From contig CM121343.1 of NCBI GenBank assembly GCA_051530055.1, forward strand, positions 3,968,001 to 4,032,000: DNA of 64,000 bases. Direction: 5' to 3'. Below the pieces are notes generated by a model that was not told the DNA's origin, did no database searches, and saw only the letters and a program-made list of their open reading frames with translations. The DNA comes from Neoechinorhynchus agilis. Its lineage: Eukaryota > Acanthocephala. The translations under genes and the position numbers were made by a program. The number at the start of each line of letters is the position of its first letter. Within the stretch, counting starts at the first letter, position 1. Positions 34,366 to 46,462 of the stretch are shown piece by piece.

Positions 34366-35648
34366 ATTTAATTTTCAAACATTTAAATTCCATTTCACAC
34401 CCTCAAAATGTTACTGAACCGATTTCGGATCACGACTTAATACTCAATTGACTAGATGGCAGGTTTGACCCAGCGAATGATAATCACGTAAATCTGTGCT
34501 TCAAATCTAACAGCAGCATTCTAGAGGCTTTTAAACTTTTTAAGTGGCTACTTTCTAAAGCGATGTAAGCAGAACAGAGCATGCATTTTAGTACAAAGAA
34601 GGTGAACATTCTTCATTCTACGAGGTCACTCGGCATGAATCTGTTTAAGTTAACAAGTTGAATCGAATAGTTCTTTTTTTTATCAAAAAAAGTAATATGC
34701 TCGGGTTTTTTTATGAAAAAAGAGTGCGGGATAAAAACCATGCTTTAGCTCTTTTTTTGAAAGTTTTGTTTTAAATCATTTTTAGGATTTTTCATAATTA
34801 TTTCCGGATTCTGTCATACGACTCGGCAAACTCTTTTTTTTACATGTTCATTTCTGCTTTGCGCGGAGTAATCACCGTGTTGTTTATTGAGTAGCTCCGG
34901 AATAACACCTTGAGCTATATCACCAAAGAGGATTCGTTCATTTAGACCTTGAACGGACATTGGATTTTCTATTTCCCATTTTGATGCTTCATAAAAGCTT
35001 ATTATTTTCAAAACACTAAGAAGCTCTTTTTGTTGGATAGGTTTTTGGAACTGGTGGTATAGAGATGTTGTGCTCTTCTATCTCACCACCGCAGTAGTAT
35101 GGCTGTAGCTTCTGCTAGAATGGTTCCTCTGGTTTAGTCTTGCACATATGGTGGTTGGCTCTAGTTTTCTGGCGTCGCAAGATAGAGTTGCTTTCTGATA
35201 TAACACGGCATCTATATCCTGCCAACATCATCATGTCTCTTACATCATCGGAATATAGAAAAGCTGGGCTTGTATACGGCTATGGCTGCTGGGTGAGGCG
35301 CATGATGAGAGGATGTAAGTGGTGGTGCCTCTTCTATTTCTGACTATATGATATAGGCGTAGTGTACATCTTCTCCATTTTATCCACTATGGATATCGCC
35401 CATCTACACATACTACCCACAATTTCCTCGTTTTACTTGATTTCCTGAAAAAATTCATCCAAACTCTGCGTAATTCCACTGGCAAGACTAACACTTACTC
35501 ATTTGATATTTTTCCATTAAAGGCTCATAACAAAAAAAGAACGGCTACACACTTCACTTTAACATTTTGACGATCCTTTCTGTTTTACCAGGAAATTAAA
35601 GGGACGCTGATAACAGTAAATTTCTGTTAAGGAGTCGATAATCACGTT
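34366..35648. other. Upstream region of the HSPA12 gene, no gene seen
   Basis: AT-rich with several T or A runs (34670-34850). Frames on both strands lack domains. Promoter expected but not identifiable. Confidence 0.4.
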
Positions 35649-38122
35649 ATGCAACTATATGACTTTAGTCGGACATATCAAACCGAATCTGCAAAGAACT
35701 GTGAAGAATTCTGCAACCTCAATGAGCCTAAGGATGATCTGACGGTTCCTATGCCGAATGCGAACCACGCTTCGGACATACCCATAAATTCTGGATTGAA
35801 TGAAAGCTATGAAAATATCAACTCAACATTCACACTTCGACCACTAACAAGTAACACAGCATCTTGCGTGGATGGTATGTCATCGCCGGATGGCCATACA
35901 GTTTCTTGGAATGATACAGTGAAGTTCACACCTCTTCGGATTGATAGTTATCCGGATATACAAGCTGCCGATATCCATAGCGTCCGACACTCATCGGACG
36001 GCGACATCTCAGCATCAGTTGAAGAGAATACAGAATCTGATCAATCCATCGCTACTTGTGACTCACAACATTTTGTGGTAGTAGCAATTGATTTCGGAAC
36101 CACTTTTAGTGGTTATGCTTTTGCACTCACCAAGGACCCTACAAGCATTCACATGATGCGAAAGTGGGAAGGTGGTGACCCTGGAGTCGTTAACCAAAAG
36201 ACCCCTACAACTATACTTTTAACCCCTAATGGGCAATTTCATTCATTCGGATTTTATGCTCGTGATTATTATCACGATTTGGATCCCCAGGAGTCCAGAC
36301 ACTGGCTATATTTTGAAAAGTTTAAAATGCATTTGCATCATACACAGGCATGATTTTGAGTAAATGTTCAAAGTTACATTTGAATTTTAGGAACTAGATT
36401 CGAATACGCTATTGACGGCGAGTAACGGGAAACAAATACTTGCGATGCAAATTTTTACTTACGCTTTGGTTTACTTCAAAGATCATGCTCTTCGAGAACT
36501 TAGTGAACAGGCTGGTGTTAATATAGTCAGTAGTGATGTCAAATGGGTTATTACAGTTCCGGCGATCTGGCGGCAGCCTGCAAAGGCTTTTATGAGGGAA
36601 GCAGCTTATAAGGTAGAAACAAATTGTTCATAGAATCCATTACCGTGATCATTGCTCTAAAGTCCGGAATGTTGAGTGTTTCAAATCCTGACCAGTTGGT
36701 AATTGCATTGGAGCCTGAAGCAGCCTCAATATACATCAGAAAGTTGAAGTTACACAACCTTTTTTCAGCCAATTTTCATTCTAATCAAAATCGTTCAGTT
36801 ACAGAAGCAATAGCTCCCAATACTAGTAAGCTTACTTACAAATTCGATTTGTAATACTACTTATCGATTTAGAATCAAAGTATATGGTAGTGGACTGTGG
36901 AGGTGGAACGGTAGATATTACAGTACATGAGCTGAATCCAGTAACGGAGACACTGAAGGAACTCTATAAAGCTACAGGAGGTCCATATGGCTCTACAGCC
37001 GTTGACAATGAATTTGAAGTCCTTCTGAACTCTATTTTTACCTACGATTTCATGGAAACTTTCAAAACTCGCAGACCAGCCGGGTTTGTTGATTTAATGG
37101 TTGCGTTTGAAGCTCGCAAACGCGTGGCAAATTCGTTTAAATCAAATCACCTCAATATTTCTCTTCCGTTTTCATTCATTGATTTGCATAAAAGGATTAA
37201 GGCACGTTTACCGATTGGGAAAATATACCATCATGCTTTTGTCCCTAGGGTATTTCAGTCGAGTCCGCTATTAAAAAATATAACAATTTAAACTATAAAT
37301 GGTCATCACAAGGAATGCTAAGACTCACTTCCGAGGCAATGAATGCTTTATTTCAACCAGTTCTAGAAAAGATATGCACGGCAATATCCGAAGTACTACA
37401 TGGGAATGAAGTTAAAGGTAGTGTAGAATACGTCGTTTGACTTAAATCGTTTATTTAAGCATTAAAGTAGAGGTCGAGCACATGTTTTTGGTTGGTGGAT
37501 TTGCGGAATCACCAATATTACAGCAATATATAAGAAGTAGATTTTCACAATATACTAACATTATAATCCCTCAAGATGTGAGTTTAGCCATTTTAAAAGG
37601 TAATTTTCTTTTCTAGAGATATTCAAAAAATAATGCTATTATTTAGGTGCCGTTCTTTTTGGTATTGATCCCACCATCGTGAATGTCCGTCGATCTCGCC
37701 TGACATACGGTGTTGGTATTTTGAACAAGTTCATAAAGGGTAAACACCCGAACAGTAAACTATTGCTCAAAAATAACACCGAATGGTGTGCGGATATATT
37801 CGATAAATTCGTAGTTGTTGATCAATCAGTTGGACTTGGCGACGTTGTTTCTCGAAGATATGCACCTCTGAACACAGATCAGTCATGTACGGCCATAAAC
37901 TTTTATTGCGCTGAAAGTGATCGTCCAACATATATAACGGATATTGGCGTCAAGAAAATCGGAACATTGGTTCTAGAGCAACCGTCGTTTTATCAGGACT
38001 CTAAAAGGCATCGGGAAATTCAAACAAGAATGATATTTGGTGACACTGAAATCAAAGTTAGTGCAACGGATGTCCATTCAGGAAGATGTGTTCGTGCAAC
38101 TATCGATTTTCTCAATAAGTAG
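35649..38122 (+). CDS. HSPA12-type Hsp70-like protein (HSPA12A/B family)
   Basis: A divergent Hsp70 with the actin-like ATPase fold; HSPA12 proteins lack a typical Hsp70 substrate-binding domain. Seven exons in phase (35649-36347, 36391-36612, 36663-36825, 36873-37201, 37249-37417, 37468-37599, 37647-38122) give 2190 nt, 729 aa. Residues 1-140 form a Ser/Asp-rich extension. Then come phosphate-1 [56 protein letters not shown], phosphate-2 [27 protein letters not shown] and adenosine-motif [16 protein letters not shown]. The order and spacing match HSPA12. Introns 1 and 4 must start with GC: at both places only the GC boundary keeps the frame and restores family sequence. Introns are 43-50 nt. 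Confidence 0.93.
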
Positions 38123-39485
38123 CATAATGTTGTTACTTACAACTGTGAAAATAGAACTTGTCGTGTGTGCGTGTGATTTGATTCTAATCGACTTTCGAAA
38201 TGTTCAAAGATTACATGTATTTTGAACGCTTTTGTTGTTTAAGTGCCTGTTTGTAGATGAAAACGAAATAGCCAAGCTCTTTTCCGTTGAAGTTGCCAAC
38301 AACAACATCATCACCAACACACTCCATGGCTGCAAATTGATTAGTGCAATTTGCGTTGTACATTTTTCTGTGCGGAAAAACGCAATCGTTCTACATAGAA
38401 AAGGAGGATTGTACCTTATGTTCAAAACGACTCCGTATCTCGCATTTTTCTCCGCATGAGAAAAACGATTTAGTTGCTTCCAATAAAAGATAGAGCGAGA
38501 TTTCGCCAACGTAGTCCTATTTGGTGAAGATCATGATTTTTGGCAGCAGTCTCATTGAGCAAAAATCATATTTCTACGAATTACATGCGTTTCCTTTATC
38601 GATGAAATCAGTCGTTTTACTATCGAGTTGCCATTATTTCACACATGGGAAAAGCTCATTGATTGTTCATCTTATTTTATAGAAGGAGACAAAGGTTTGA
38701 CTTTTTCATAGGTCTTAAATTACACAAGAATGAAGGGCAATGACCTTTTTTTGAAAAATAAAAGCAGTCTGTGATTTGGAAGAAAAAGCGTAAACTTTGA
38801 TGATGTGAAGCTGCGCATACCGTCGCTAAGATTCAAGTTATTCATTCCTCTAAGGTTGACTCAAAACATCTAAAATGTGCAACGACAATTCCTACCTTCA
38901 GTTTGAACTTAGTCACATACCTTGAATTTTTATTCTTGGATCAGTACTTACCTCATCGAACACAGCACTTTTATTTCGTTCAAGAGACGACGTCCAACAA
39001 AGTTGGCAACAGCAACAAAATGAACAAACAGTCACCCTCATTCATTCTTGGTTATCAAGCGTACAAACCGCCAAAATATGGAGCAGGATTTGTGAAATCT
39101 TTGCGACAAATGTCATCAAGCAACAATAGAAAGTTTACCATCACTTTCATACCATTTTAATTTTACTACGATTTTGTTGAAGACAGTAAAATTTACACTT
39201 GGTTTTTATTTTCACAGACCATTTTAATATTGCCTTAATTTTTAAGCGCTACCCAACAAATAGTCGACTTCTACTTAAAAAAACTAAGATTTGTTTTCAT
39301 CTTTTCAAAAGTAAAAGAAAGATATTTTGAATAGACATCAATTGGCAACATTATTTTGATTAATCGCACTCGATGTTCAGTTTCCGGCACGATTTTTCTC
39401 TACAATACTTAGCTGGGACATCGTGGTAAATAGTAGAAGATGTTGATAAATTTAAAGCGTAAAAACCGTATTCAATCAATCTTCA
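38123..39485. other. No recognisable gene
   Basis: 3' flank of the HSPA12 gene and spacer. The frame 38903-39160 (ends FTITFIPF) has no domain support. Confidence 0.4.
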
Positions 39486-39489
39486 TTTC

Positions 39490-39890
39490 TCGACAATTAA
39501 CACACTCACCACCTCCCGCCGAATTCCAGCTTTTGTCCTTCCTCGACCGTCGCCATCACGCTGGCAGCATTGCCCCGTTGTACTGCTAGCGAGATATTTT
39601 GTCGAAGGAATACGCCTGCTCTTGAGTCTCCGGTTGCCTCTCTCAATTTCTTCGAGAGATCCTGGAGCAGAGAGAGTGCCGAGCTGCCGAGCGCTCCATA
39701 CGTCTCTACCCCAAAGGGGACAAAATAGTGAGCCCTCGATAAGTGAAGATATTTCCGTATTTTCCTCCCTTCCGCTGCACTGGCGGCACCACCGGCGATT
39801 TCGAGGGAGTAGGGGATGTTGCTGGCTGCGAGGGCGTCCACACACGTGGCGTCCCAGAGAAGGCATTAGCCCTCCCGCCACGATACATGT
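39490..39890 (-). mobile_element. LINE 3' remnant (C-terminal domain)
   Basis: The minus strand encodes ALAASNIPYSLEIAGGAASA, then HYFVPFGVETYGALGSSALS and TGDSRAGVFLRQNISLAVQR. This is the terminal block that follows the reverse transcriptase in the LINE family at 350-2550. It is truncated upstream and GC-richer than its flanks. Confidence 0.75.
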
Positions 39891-40251
39891 TAGATATCTT
39901 AATTTATGTTCTCATCCATCGCGGTACATCTAAATATGGTATTTCAATGGGTATCAGAAATGTATATTCCGGTACGTATTGAGATACCAGATTTTTTTAT
40001 TGGTACATAATGGATAGAGAGATTTCTGCGTACAGTTTGTAACCTGAAATTTATTATCGGCTTTTGTGATTAGTCAATCAATTAAATGTTTCACACTTGC
40101 AAGTGTTTGTTGCATCCCATTAGCCCGATTGTGAATCGTTGTTTTTTCGCAACAAAGAAAAAATTGTGATTGGTTACTGTCACGACCGTTTCAATAGATT
40201 GGAGATTTTAAAAGTAGGAAACATGTTGCACTTTTCTAAATAAGGTTCTAA

Positions 40252-40650
40252 CTTTATAACTTCGATTGCTTGACGTCTTTTGATATAAGAGATTGGCATA
40301 CCAAAACTTCTGAAAGTTATAAAATATCTCCACAACACAGTCCTTTGGATGTGCCACTTACAAAGCACCGTAAGCAGAAGTCTCAAACCGTACGCCCTAC
40401 CGTAATTACTCCGTACGAACCCACTGCAAATTCAATAGCACCTTATTGTCCATTACGAGCAGATTCACTTAGTGATCTTGACTCAATAGAGGTCGAAAAA
40501 GTCCAGAGTGAGTCATCGATTAATGGAAATAAGAGGAAATGTTCAATTACAATAAAGACGATCGCTAATCCAACCATTCGCGAGCTAAATGATCTAGCGA
40601 ATGCTGGTCACGTTTCTGAGTTCCGGAAAAGATTCACAAAACATTTTTAA
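40252..40650 (+). CDS. Probable terminal exon of an unknown gene
   Basis: The open frame reads DIRDWHTKTSESYKISPQHS, then LRADSLSDLDSIEVEKVQSE and ANPTIRELNDLANAGHVSEF to TAA 40650. It looks like a hydrophilic Ser/Thr-rich protein with a helical end. There is no ATG near its start, so a 5' exon is expected; GATATAAG near 40288 or an earlier AG may be the acceptor. No family recognised. Confidence 0.4.
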   Translation, partial: LYNFDCLTSFDIRDWHTKTSESYKISPQHSPLDVPLTKHRKQKSQTVRPTVITPYEPTANSIAPYCPLRADSLSDLDSIEVEKVQSESSINGNKRKCSITIKTIANPTIRELNDLANAGHVSEFRKRFTKHF

Positions 40651-40819
40651 CTGAAACTGAATTTCATTTCCCACTTGTCCTATTCTCGAAAGATTGGTGA
40701 CTCCATATATAAAATTTAACAAGTGTGTTTGTGTTTTTGAGGATGTACTCTAACGAAATTGCCTCCACATAGCATTTTTCGTACTATCCAACAAGGTCTA
40801 AAAATTACCTTTTATTAGT

Positions 40820-40995
40820 TAGAAGTATTGTTTAGGTCTTCAACCGGCAAATGATTTTTATTAAAAACGTTCTGCCAATCTCGCCGCGTTTATCATCAGT
40901 TTGTTAGTCATTAATAGACATATGACGAAGCCTACGAAGTTCAAAACATTTTTAATCGAAAAATTATTTATCAGGTGAAGGCCTAAAGTATAATT
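40820..40995. repeat. Dispersed single copy related to the 60.6-63.1 kb satellite
   Basis: TTGTTTAGGTCTTCAACCGG followed by CAAATGATTTTTATTA, and later CATCAGTTTGTTAGTCATTA and AAAATTATTTATCAG, resembles the satellite unit (GTCTTCAGCCGGTAAATAAT; AACAAACTGACGAT; AAATTATTTACCGC). This suggests a dispersed element from which the satellite arose. Confidence 0.5.
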
Positions 40996-41584
40996 CCAAT
41001 CACCTTCGCCGGTGCCTCCTAACATATCGACATTTTAAGTCTCCGTAAGAAATTTTCAACTCGAACTTACCCGGCGGTAATAATAAGATTTGACTTCAGT
41101 ATTCTCTAAGTCACAGTCACAATGGTTATCTGCCAAGAAATATGCATGAAAGTATAAATTCGGTTATCTAAATTTAAAGTGCTTATATAAAAATTGATCT
41201 CAAAATCAAAGTTATTAGACAGTGTAGAAACAAAAAACAACCACATCAAAGCGTAAGGGTTGAAAACATTAAATTTTAAATTTCAATAATCAAAATTAAG
41301 TCTGATTATACAGTTATAAATGTCCGTTAAGAATATCGATCAGTAATTGGGATAACAAATTTAGTTATTTGTACAGTCTATCGTAATGCCGGGGAACCGT
41401 CCAATTAATTCAAGAGTGTAAAAGACGGGACAAAGAGCCATTCAATGACTAGACGAAACTGAAGCTCACAAAAAATTCATGATGAAGAATAAGTTTAAAA
41501 AAGTCACGTTTCCGCTTTATGAGAAATAAGTAATAAAATGAAAGCCATTTTATGCCATCTCACAATAAAATAATTCTCCGATAT
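40996..41584. other. No recognisable gene
   Basis: Spacer between a dispersed repeat and the ~106-bp satellite; nothing supportable. Confidence 0.4.
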
Positions 41585-42690
41585 TTAGAAGCTAAAATTA
41601 AAGACGTCATCAATGAAGATTTCGAGAATTGGTGACACATTGAAAAGTCAAAAAAGACAGTAATCTCACACTGGAATCTTTCTTAAAAATGAAAGAGCTA
41701 AAATTAAAGACGTCATCAATGAAGATTTCGAGAATTGATGACACATTGAAAAGTAAAAAAGACAGTAATCTCACACTGGAATCTTTCTTAAAAATGAAAG
41801 AGCTAAAATTAAAGACGTCATCAATGAAGATTTCGAGAATTGATGACACATTGAAAAGTCAAAAAAGACAGTAATCTCACACTGGAATCTTTCTTAAAAA
41901 TGAAAGAGCTAAAATTAAAGACGTCATCAATGAAGATTTCGAGAATTGATGACACATTGAAAAGTCAAAAAAGACAGTAATCTCACACTGGAATCTTTCT
42001 TAAAAATGAAAGAGCTAAAATTAAAGACGTCATCAATGAAGATTTCGAGAATTGATGACACATTGAAAAGTCAAAAAAGACAGTAATCTCACACTGGAAT
42101 CTTTCTTAAAAATGAAAGGCTAAAATTAAAGACGTCATCAATGAAGATTTCGAGAATTGTGACACATTGAAAAGTCAAAAAAGACAGTAATCTCACACTG
42201 GAATCTTCTTAAAAATGAAAGAGCTAAAATTAAAGACGTCATCAATGAAGATTTCGAGAATTGGACACATTGAAAAGTCAAAAAGACAGTAATCTCACAC
42301 TGGAATCTTTCTAAAAATGAAAGAGCTAAAATTAAAGACGTCATCAATGAAGATTTCGAGAATTGATGACACATTGAAAAGTCAAAAAAGACAGTAATCT
42401 CACACTGGAATCTTTCTTAAAAATGAAAGAGCTAAAATTAAAGACGTCATCAATGAAGATTTCGAGAATTGATGACACATTGAAAAGTAAAAAAGACAGT
42501 AATCTCACACTGGAATCTTTCTTAAAAATGAAAGAGCTAAAATTAAAGACGTCATCAATGAAGATTTCGAGAATTGATGACACATTCAAAAGTCAAAAAA
42601 GACAGTAATCTCACACTGGAATCTTTCTTAAAAATGAAAGAGCTAAAATTAAAGACGTCATCAATGAAGATTTCGAGAGTTGGCGATGCC
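41585..42690. repeat. ~106-bp tandem satellite, about 10.5 copies
   Basis: Units of GAAAGAGCTAAAATTAAAGA ... TCATCAATGAAGATTTCGAG ... CTCACACTGGAATC repeat with spacings of 102, 103, 105 and 106 bp. They are very similar to one another, so the array is young or homogenised. The 105-bp variants equal 35 codons and give a periodic peptide (LKTSSMKISRIDDTLKS), but the 106-bp variants break the frame. Confidence 0.95.
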
Positions 42691-43032
42691 ATAAAAATGT
42701 CGGTAATCTAAGAACCTTCTAAAGATAAAAACAAGTACATTTCGGGCCTTAATGTTGAGGTCATTACTCTAAATGCGAAAATTTACTTTCAAATTCAATT
42801 GGAGGTATGGAAATGGCGGCATTTGGCGGCAAACTTGGGCATCGCCTGATTTCACCCTTCGTTTTGGAACTTTTTGGTGTGCGTTTTGCGTCGTCACAAA
42901 ACACGTGTGACTCAATGCGCGCGCGTGTGCGTGCGTGCGAACAGGCGGGTGCGCATCTGTGTTCAAAGCGACGGAGTCGAAATCACAAAACAGACAAGAG
43001 GTCTTGAGGTTTCCAGTCCAAATGTCGCGCTG

Positions 43033-43920
43033 ATGGATCACGTCATCAATGGGTGTAACAGAATGAATGCTGCGTTCTCGCGCGTTTTCAACACAGTTTG
43101 CTCTTACGAACGTTCCAGCAGCACTAGCAAAACAACTTCAATTTTACCCGATAGTTCAAGCTGTGACCGCCGAGCGGAGATTGTGGATGATCGTAGCATG
43201 TTTAAATCAACCGGGAGTTTATCCAGCTTAGATGAAGGTCCTATAAGCGATAAGGTACTTGCAAAACTGGACCGGATCAAAATTAAGCACCAACTTTGGC
43301 CGGTGAGACGCGTTGCACTCTTAGCGGATGACATTTTGAGATGGAGAGTGCCGTATAGTCCACTTTTACTTGCCTTATTTGTATCATTTGTATTTGGTAC
43401 GTTCGCTTTAACTCCGCCACTTGTCTCCTGTGCGACTTGCATAACGCTCATTCTTACACTCGATCGATTACTCTTTGGTTATGGCAATGAATCTGGGAAT
43501 GTAGAACAAGAAGACGAGGAAGAGGAGGAATCTACTGATCTAAATCGCAGCAATGATTTGAAAAGGCTTAGACACAATATTGCTAGATGGCCGACCAATT
43601 GGACGAAGAGAGATGACGCCCAGTTAGATGATATTTGTAACAGTCTTTGTGAAATGAGAACCGAATTTTGGAGAGCTGGTAGGTCGATCATTCTTTGCAG
43701 AACACGACAACCATTGAAATTTTATTTCTTGACTGTCGTCACTCTTTCTTTGTTAGCCATCGTTGGTCAGCGGATTAATAACTTGTTTCTATTCTACCTT
43801 TATTGCATGTTCATGTTACTCGGACCAGGATGGAGAAGATATCAAGATAGGATAAGTCGTAAATTATTGAGATGGGCGTGCCCCGATTCAACTGATGACC
43901 TTGGTCAATCTGTCGACTAA
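43033..43920 (+). CDS. ARL6IP1-like ER membrane-shaping protein
   Basis: ARL6IP1 is a reticulon-like protein of tubular ER with hairpin membrane segments, implicated in ER shaping and ER-phagy. The frame from ATG 43033 encodes 295 aa. About 90 residues of Ser-rich N-terminal extension come first, then QLWPVRRVALLADDILRWRV, a first hydrophobic hairpin (SPLLLALFVSFVFGTFALTP, CITLILTLDRLLFGY) and an acidic linker. The most diagnostic part follows: a W...D.ICNSL...FW segment, FYFLTVVTLSLLAIVGQRIN, and NLFLFYLYCMFMLLGPGW (family NNL-L-YL...PG pattern). Intronless. The same frame is open upstream to 42874, so a longer start is possible. Confidence 0.75.
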   Translation: MDHVINGCNRMNAAFSRVFNTVCSYERSSSTSKTTSILPDSSSCDRRAEIVDDRSMFKSTGSLSSLDEGPISDKVLAKLDRIKIKHQLWPVRRVALLADDILRWRVPYSPLLLALFVSFVFGTFALTPPLVSCATCITLILTLDRLLFGYGNESGNVEQEDEEEEESTDLNRSNDLKRLRHNIARWPTNWTKRDDAQLDDICNSLCEMRTEFWRAGRSIILCRTRQPLKFYFLTVVTLSLLAIVGQRINNLFLFYLYCMFMLLGPGWRRYQDRISRKLLRWACPDSTDDLGQSVD

Positions 43921-44149
43921 CTTAAATGAAGAATTCATTGCATAAAAATGTGTGCCATGCAATGAATCAAATACTTCACTAAATTGAATGCAATACAGCT
44001 TTATCCCAGAAAAAGTGATCCGCCTTTGAACACTTTTCCTAAGTATCTTACGATTCCTTATTTTCCTTTTAAAAGTCTGGAATTTTACTAACTTTTCAGC
44101 TCTTTTACTGCATTAAGAAATACAATCTCCACATTCGCATCATCATCGT
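43921..44149. other. 3' flank of ARL6IP1
   Basis: AT-rich and non-coding; includes ATTCATTGCAT and ATGCAATGAAT, a short inverted pair near 43932-43966. Confidence 0.4.
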
Positions 44150-45750
44150 TAAAAATATGTAAAATGTAATCATAAACATTTCCCATATTTGAGATCCATC
44201 CCAGCTACTTTCCCTTCATGGACGCGCGATGAATTTTTAGACAAACAACCTTGATTGTTGACATGAAAACATCAATGTCAAATAAAACTACCTTTTTTGA
44301 TAAACTGTAAAGCTGATTACCGTTTTTGGTGGCCTTTTTCATTTTTATCTTTAGTTCACCGATTAAACTTCCTAAAAGACAACTGAATTCAATCAAGAGA
44401 TCAGCAATTCTGGGTATCGCTAATGCGGTGATTTCATTGGTTTTATCCAATTTTGTCGATTATTTCAAATTTCATCATTGTGCACTGTTTTGACAATTGA
44501 CGAATTGAACGCTTTCAGTTTTGTGAAAAAGGCCGCACACAGATACCTAATAAAAAGAAGTTACCGGCTGGCCAGTCTTCAAAAAATAAACCTAGATATG
44601 TTTAAGTTCATTTTGTACATCTCGACACGCTGATTCCAAAATTGTTTTCCGATCTGTGATGGCTGCTATAGTTCTTGAGTTATTCGTCTTTCAATTTTTA
44701 GACCAATAACCTTGATTATAGACCAAGAAACATCAATCAATATCAAATTAAATAACTTTTTCTTGATCAACATTTAAATCTGTTTTCACCTGCATAAACT
44801 ATTTACCGTTGCTGTACTTATCTACATATTTAATTTACTGATTAATGTTTATAAGACACTTGAATTTAAAAAATTGCAATTAAGCTGGCAAGACCTAAGA
44901 AGCGATTCTAAATACATCAAATTCGGAAATTTCATTAGAATTAACAATTTTTCTTTATTACTTCAATATTCATGATTTTTCACGTTCACGACTTTTGAGG
45001 AAACAAACAATCGAGATTTGCAGCGTTAAAAAATTGAAATTAGCTAGTTAAGTACATCTCGACACGCTGATTCCAAAATTGTTTTTCGATCTGTGATAGC
45101 TGCTTTGTTTCCTGAGTTATTCGTCTTTCAATTTTTAGACCAATAACCTTGATTATAGACCAAGAAACATCAATCAATATCAAATTAAATAACTTTTCTT
45201 GATCAACATTTAAAGCTGTTTTCACCTGCATAAACTATTTACCGTTGCTGTACTTATCTACATATTTAATTTACTGATTAATGTTTATAAAAGACACTTG
45301 AATTTTAAAAAATTGCAATTAAGCTGGCAAGACCTAAGAAGCGATTCTAAATACATCAAATTCGGAAATTTCATTAGAATTAACAATTTTTCTTTATTAC
45401 TTCAATATTCATGATTTTTCACGTTTACGACTTTTGAGGAAACAAACAATCGAGATTTGCAGCGTTAAAAAATTGAAATTAGCTATAATTAAGTAACTTA
45501 ATTCAGTACATCTCGACACGCTGATTCCAAAATTGTTTTTCGATCTGTGATAGCTGCTTTGTTTCCTGAGTTATTCGTCTTTCAATTTTTAGACCAATGA
45601 CCTTGATTATCGATATCAGAATATTAATCAATTTTAAATCAAATAACCTTTCCAGAATCAACTTTTAAAGCTGATTTCGCCTGCATATTCTGTTTTTTGG
45701 TGGCTTTTCTAATCTGTACATTTAGTTTGAAGATTTATGTTCATAAAAGA
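44150..45750. repeat. ~427-454 bp tandem repeat, three clear copies plus one diverged
   Basis: CTCGACACGCTGATTCCAAA starts units at 44631, 45058 and 45512. Each continues with TTCGTCTTTCAATTTTTAGA and ACCTTGATTAT. A diverged copy lies at 44200-44460, and the third clear copy is truncated near 45740. No ORF is conserved between units. Confidence 0.85.
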
Positions 45751-46462
45751 CACCTGAATTTAATCAAAAGTTCGATGAAGCGGTTCAGACCTGATAAAAC
45801 ATTTTTGTCTTAGACATGAAGAGAGGAATACCTCAGCCATTTCTTGTCTCAGGATTTGTTTGCTATACATATAATTCTGATTGTTGAATAACCAGAAAGA
45901 TGGGAATACGGCACTTAAACAGGTCGGACGAGACGGAATATTGCGACCAATAAATCGGTATTTTTTAATCACCAAAGAACACATGAATGATATATTATGG
46001 ACGTGAATGCATGGCCCTTCTTCTAATTGAGAAAAAGGTTAAACGATATCTTCTCGCAGTCGGTGGTTGATGGGCTGATCAAGTCGATAGAAGCAATCAT
46101 CATATCTCGTCGTGCGCACGAACACTAAACCCGTCAATTGAACAGCGCACACTCGCGCGCGCCCGCGTGAGTCGTTCAATTTGAAAAGAGAGACTAACAC
46201 TCACGATTTTCAAGATAAAGTGCGCGTAGAGTGGGAACACGCACACTATCGCGTGATGTCGTCTTGCCGTACGATGTCTACGTGTTGAAAAAGTGCTCGC
46301 CAACTCAGCCCCCTTCTCTCCCCTCCCCTTGTCGCCATCGCCAACCACTAGCGAATTGTATGGCCACGACAAAAAGGTGGTCGAACGCTAGCGTCTCAGT
46401 GGTGATCGGTGTTCGAAATCGATTCCCGATTTTCAGATGATTCTATTGAATTTGTGAACGAG
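45751..46462. other. Upstream region of atypical PKC
   Basis: Contains a GC-rich stretch of alternating purine/pyrimidine (CACACTCGCGCGCGCCCGCG) near 46145-46170 that may be part of the promoter. An ATG at 46361 followed by a GTGATCG and a TTTTCAG at 46435 could form a 5' exon and intron, but the phase does not join to the kinase frame. Confidence 0.4.

Noticed and set aside
42807-43007. Separate small ORF before ARL6IP1
   Set aside because: It lies in GC-rich probable 5' leader sequence and overlaps the longer ARL6IP1 frame without independent support.
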